NCBI GenBank assembly: GCA_010671965.1
Contig: JAAHIC010000131.1
Span: 1-8,932, forward strand
Source of the DNA: Leptolyngbya sp. SIO4C5
GTDB taxonomy: Bacteria > Cyanobacteriota > Cyanobacteriia > Phormidesmidales > Phormidesmidaceae
DNA length: 8,932 nt
Reading direction: 5' to 3'
Below are positions 7,202 to 8,932 of the stretch, piece by piece. A model generated the notes under the pieces. The model made no database searches and was not told the origin of the DNA. It saw only the letters and a list, made by a program, of their open reading frames with translations. The position numbers were made by a program, and so were the translations under genes. Position 1 is the first letter of the stretch. Each line of letters opens with the position of its first letter.

Positions 7202-8223
7202 TAGCGAATACGCGGATCAATATAGGCATTGAGCACGTCAATCAGGATGCTCATAACCGCAACAATCACCGCAAAGAAAACCATCAGTCCCTGGACCACC
7301 GGGTAGTCCCGCTGGGAAATGGCTTCGTAAAGCCGATTCGCCAGTCCCGGCCAGGAAAAAGTCACTTCTGTCAGCACTGCGCCGCCCAGCATTGAGGCAA
7401 AGGTCAGCCCCAAAATCGTTACCACCGGAATCAAAGCATTTTTCAGCGCGTGGGCCACTAAAATTCGGCGCTCAGGAATCCCCCGCGCTCTGGCAGCTTC
7501 CACATAGTCAGCCCGCAAAGTCTGCTTCAGATTCACCCGCACCATGCGCTCAAAAATGCCGCTGATCAAAATGCCCAGGGTCAGACAGGGCAAAACCAGG
7601 TAGTACAGGGCGATAAAGCACTGGACCAAATTGCCCTGCAGCAGACTGTCTAATACATACAGGCCGGTGGGCCCAGCCGGTGGCTCCATACTGAGGGGAA
7701 AGCGCGTGCCAATAGGAAACCAGCGGAGCTGCACCGCAAAGATCAGCTGCAAGATCATGCCGAACCAGTACATTGGCACTGCATAGGTCAAAATGCCAAA
7801 CAGTCGCCCCCCGGCGTCGATGGCCGTATTGGGCCGAGAGGCAGCGATCGCGCCCACCGTCAGCCCTACCACCGCCGCCACCAGCAGGCCACCGATGGTC
7901 AGCTCCACCGTGGCCGGAAAGTGTGCTCCGATAATCTGCCACACCGTCTGCCCCTGACTAGAGAGGGATGTGCCCAAATCCAGCCGCAGCAAATCTCCCA
8001 GGTAGCGAATGTACTGCAGCCACAGGGGCGCATCCAAACCAAGCTGCGATCGCAGGGCATCTTTAGCGGCTTCCGGAGCCCGTGACCCCAGCAGGGCATC
8101 AATTGGATCTCCCGGCGTGGCCCGCAGCAGCAAAAACACCACCGTCGTAATCGTCCAGATCATCAGCGGCGCTAGCAGCAGCCGGGCCAAGACATAGTTG
8201 CGGAGCGAGGCGGAACGAGACAT
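7198..8223 (-). CDS. ABC importer permease, DppB/OppB family
   Basis: This 341-residue inner-membrane protein is one of the two permease subunits of a dipeptide/oligopeptide/nickel-type importer. It has the family layout: first helix about 12-34, a periplasmic loop with [11 protein letters not shown] (36-46), five more helices (about 101-127, 141-165, 205-225, 263-288, 312-335), the ATPase-contacting EAA loop at 242-266 ([12 protein letters not shown]...ALIPV) and the conserved ending DPRIRY. Its ATG abuts the stop codon of the solute-binding protein gene (TAAATG) and has no clear Shine-Dalgarno sequence, so translation is probably coupled. No partner permease (DppC type) or ATPase gene follows; they must lie elsewhere. 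The stop overlaps that of the convergent kinase gene by 4 bases. The substrate cannot be told. Confidence 0.95.
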   Translation of the reverse strand: MSRSASLRNYVLARLLLAPLMIWTITTVVFLLLRATPGDPIDALLGSRAPEAAKDALRSQLGLDAPLWLQYIRYLGDLLRLDLGTSLSSQGQTVWQIIGAHFPATVELTIGGLLVAAVVGLTVGAIAASRPNTAIDAGGRLFGILTYAVPMYWFGMILQLIFAVQLRWFPIGTRFPLSMEPPAGPTGLYVLDSLLQGNLVQCFIALYYLVLPCLTLGILISGIFERMVRVNLKQTLRADYVEAARARGIPERRILVAHALKNALIPVVTILGLTFASMLGGAVLTEVTFSWPGLANRLYEAISQRDYPVVQGLMVFFAVIVAVMSILIDVLNAYIDPRIRY

Positions 8224-8932
8224 TTACTTATCAATCTGCCAGAACAAGAACTGCTGGGTGGGCTGAATTTTCACGCCGTCCACATTCGCCTGGGCAAACA
8301 CGTAGTCCTTGTTTTGCCAGAGGGGAACATAAGGCACATCTTCTTGCAGCAGGGTTTGCAGCTCTTTGAAAATCTGCTGACGGGCTTGGCTGTCAGACTC
8401 ACTGCGCTGCTGGCTCAGGAGGGTATTGGCGCGATCGCTAAAGTAAAAGGAGCCGCTATCCTGGCTTTCTCCTTTCACACACAGCTCGGCCTCCGACCCC
8501 TCGCCGCAGCTCATAAAGGGCTGAATGAAAGTGTCAGCGTCGTAATAGTCGGGATACCAGTTTGCCAGTACGGTCGGGTAAACGCCTTTCTCCACGTTTT
8601 CCCAGAGGGTAGCGGACTCAGCGCTGTTGATTTCGACATTGACCAGACCGGGAAGCCCCTGCTCAATCGATTCTTTCAGCGTCGTTGCCACAATGCTGCG
8701 GGTGGTGGAAGAAGAGGGATACCAGAGTTCCAGCGTAAACGGATTAGATTCCGAAAATCCGGCAGCGGTTAAAAGCTCTCTGGCCTGGTCAAAGTTGCCA
8801 TCTCCATAAGCTTCCTCAAAGACCGGCTCGTAAATATCAAAGCTGGTAGGAATTAGGCTGTAGAGCGGCTCCGCCTGGCCCTGAAACACCCGCTGGTTAA
8901 TCAGCTCCCGGTCAATCATCGCCGCTACGGCA
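8224..8932 (-). CDS. ABC importer solute-binding protein, family 5 (DppA/OppA-like), 5' end missing
   Basis: This is the C-terminal part, about 235 residues, of a periplasmic binding protein that hands its ligand to the permease encoded next. The frame is open through the window edge. The methionine at 8919 is internal: AVAA precedes it and, with MIDRELINQRVF, matches the usual AIDR..I...VF segment of the family. Other family signs are FDQARELLTAAGF (the A.~LL..AGF segment), LELWYP, LANWYPDYYDADTFIQPF and VPYVPLWQNKDYVFAQANVDGV close to the end. Two cysteines (in MSCGEG and LCVKG) could form a disulfide. The full protein is normally about 500-600 residues, so the signal peptide and more than half of the protein lie outside. 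The substrate is probably a peptide or another small solute, unknown here. Confidence 0.93.
   Translation of the reverse strand, partial: AVAAMIDRELINQRVFQGQAEPLYSLIPTSFDIYEPVFEEAYGDGNFDQARELLTAAGFSESNPFTLELWYPSSSTTRSIVATTLKESIEQGLPGLVNVEINSAESATLWENVEKGVYPTVLANWYPDYYDADTFIQPFMSCGEGSEAELCVKGESQDSGSFYFSDRANTLLSQQRSESDSQARQQIFKELQTLLQEDVPYVPLWQNKDYVFAQANVDGVKIQPTQQFLFWQIDK

Noticed and set aside
8314..8772. A 152-codon plus-strand frame opposite the solute-binding protein
   Set aside because: The minus-strand frame carries unmistakable family 5 binding-protein motifs through the same stretch.

Overview
The window looks like cyanobacterial chromosome. Three things point there. The octamer GCGATCGC (the HIP1 repeat of cyanobacteria) occurs at about 13 places, where about 0.14 would be expected by chance in 8.9 kb. 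The largest metabolic gene is a bifunctional arginine dihydrolase/ornithine cyclodeaminase of the AgrE/ArgZ type, a cyanobacterial signature enzyme. The SPOR-like / FecR / CHASE2-kinase gene set also fits that group. The genus cannot be fixed from the sequence; a filamentous Leptolyngbya-like organism is only a guess.

Layout: (1) 150-530 +, a small single-helix membrane protein of unknown function. (2) 531-934, a 404-base gap with no convincing gene but several strong inverted repeats (599-658, 694-722, 768-862). Their T-G positions pair only as plus-strand RNA, so this is a candidate structured leader of the next gene. (3) 935-3040 +, agrE/argZ, closed by an intrinsic terminator at 3068-3095. 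(4) 3290-7201 +, three closely packed genes: a SPOR-like exported protein, an exported FecR-domain protein and a CHASE2 hybrid histidine kinase. The first two have TTG starts, and the FecR and kinase genes overlap by 20 bases. (5) 7198-8932 -, the end of an ABC importer operon: a family 5 solute-binding protein (5' part cut off by the window edge) followed directly, stop against start (TAAATG), by a DppB/OppB-type permease. The permease stop overlaps the kinase stop tail-to-tail by 4 bases.

How the parts work together: AgrE/ArgZ turns arginine into ornithine, ammonia and CO2, and its C-terminal part converts ornithine to proline and ammonia. This releases nitrogen stored as arginine, for example from cyanophycin. 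The SPOR-like, FecR and CHASE2-kinase genes probably form one envelope-sensing unit, with two exported proteins and a membrane sensor whose input domain faces the same compartment. The minus-strand genes import a peptide or another small solute; the substrate cannot be read from sequence.

Most of the window is recognisable. The least explained items are the structured leader before agrE, the three-gene envelope-sensing unit with its repeated 12-base leader word, and a receiver-like domain in the kinase without a recognisable phosphoacceptor aspartate.
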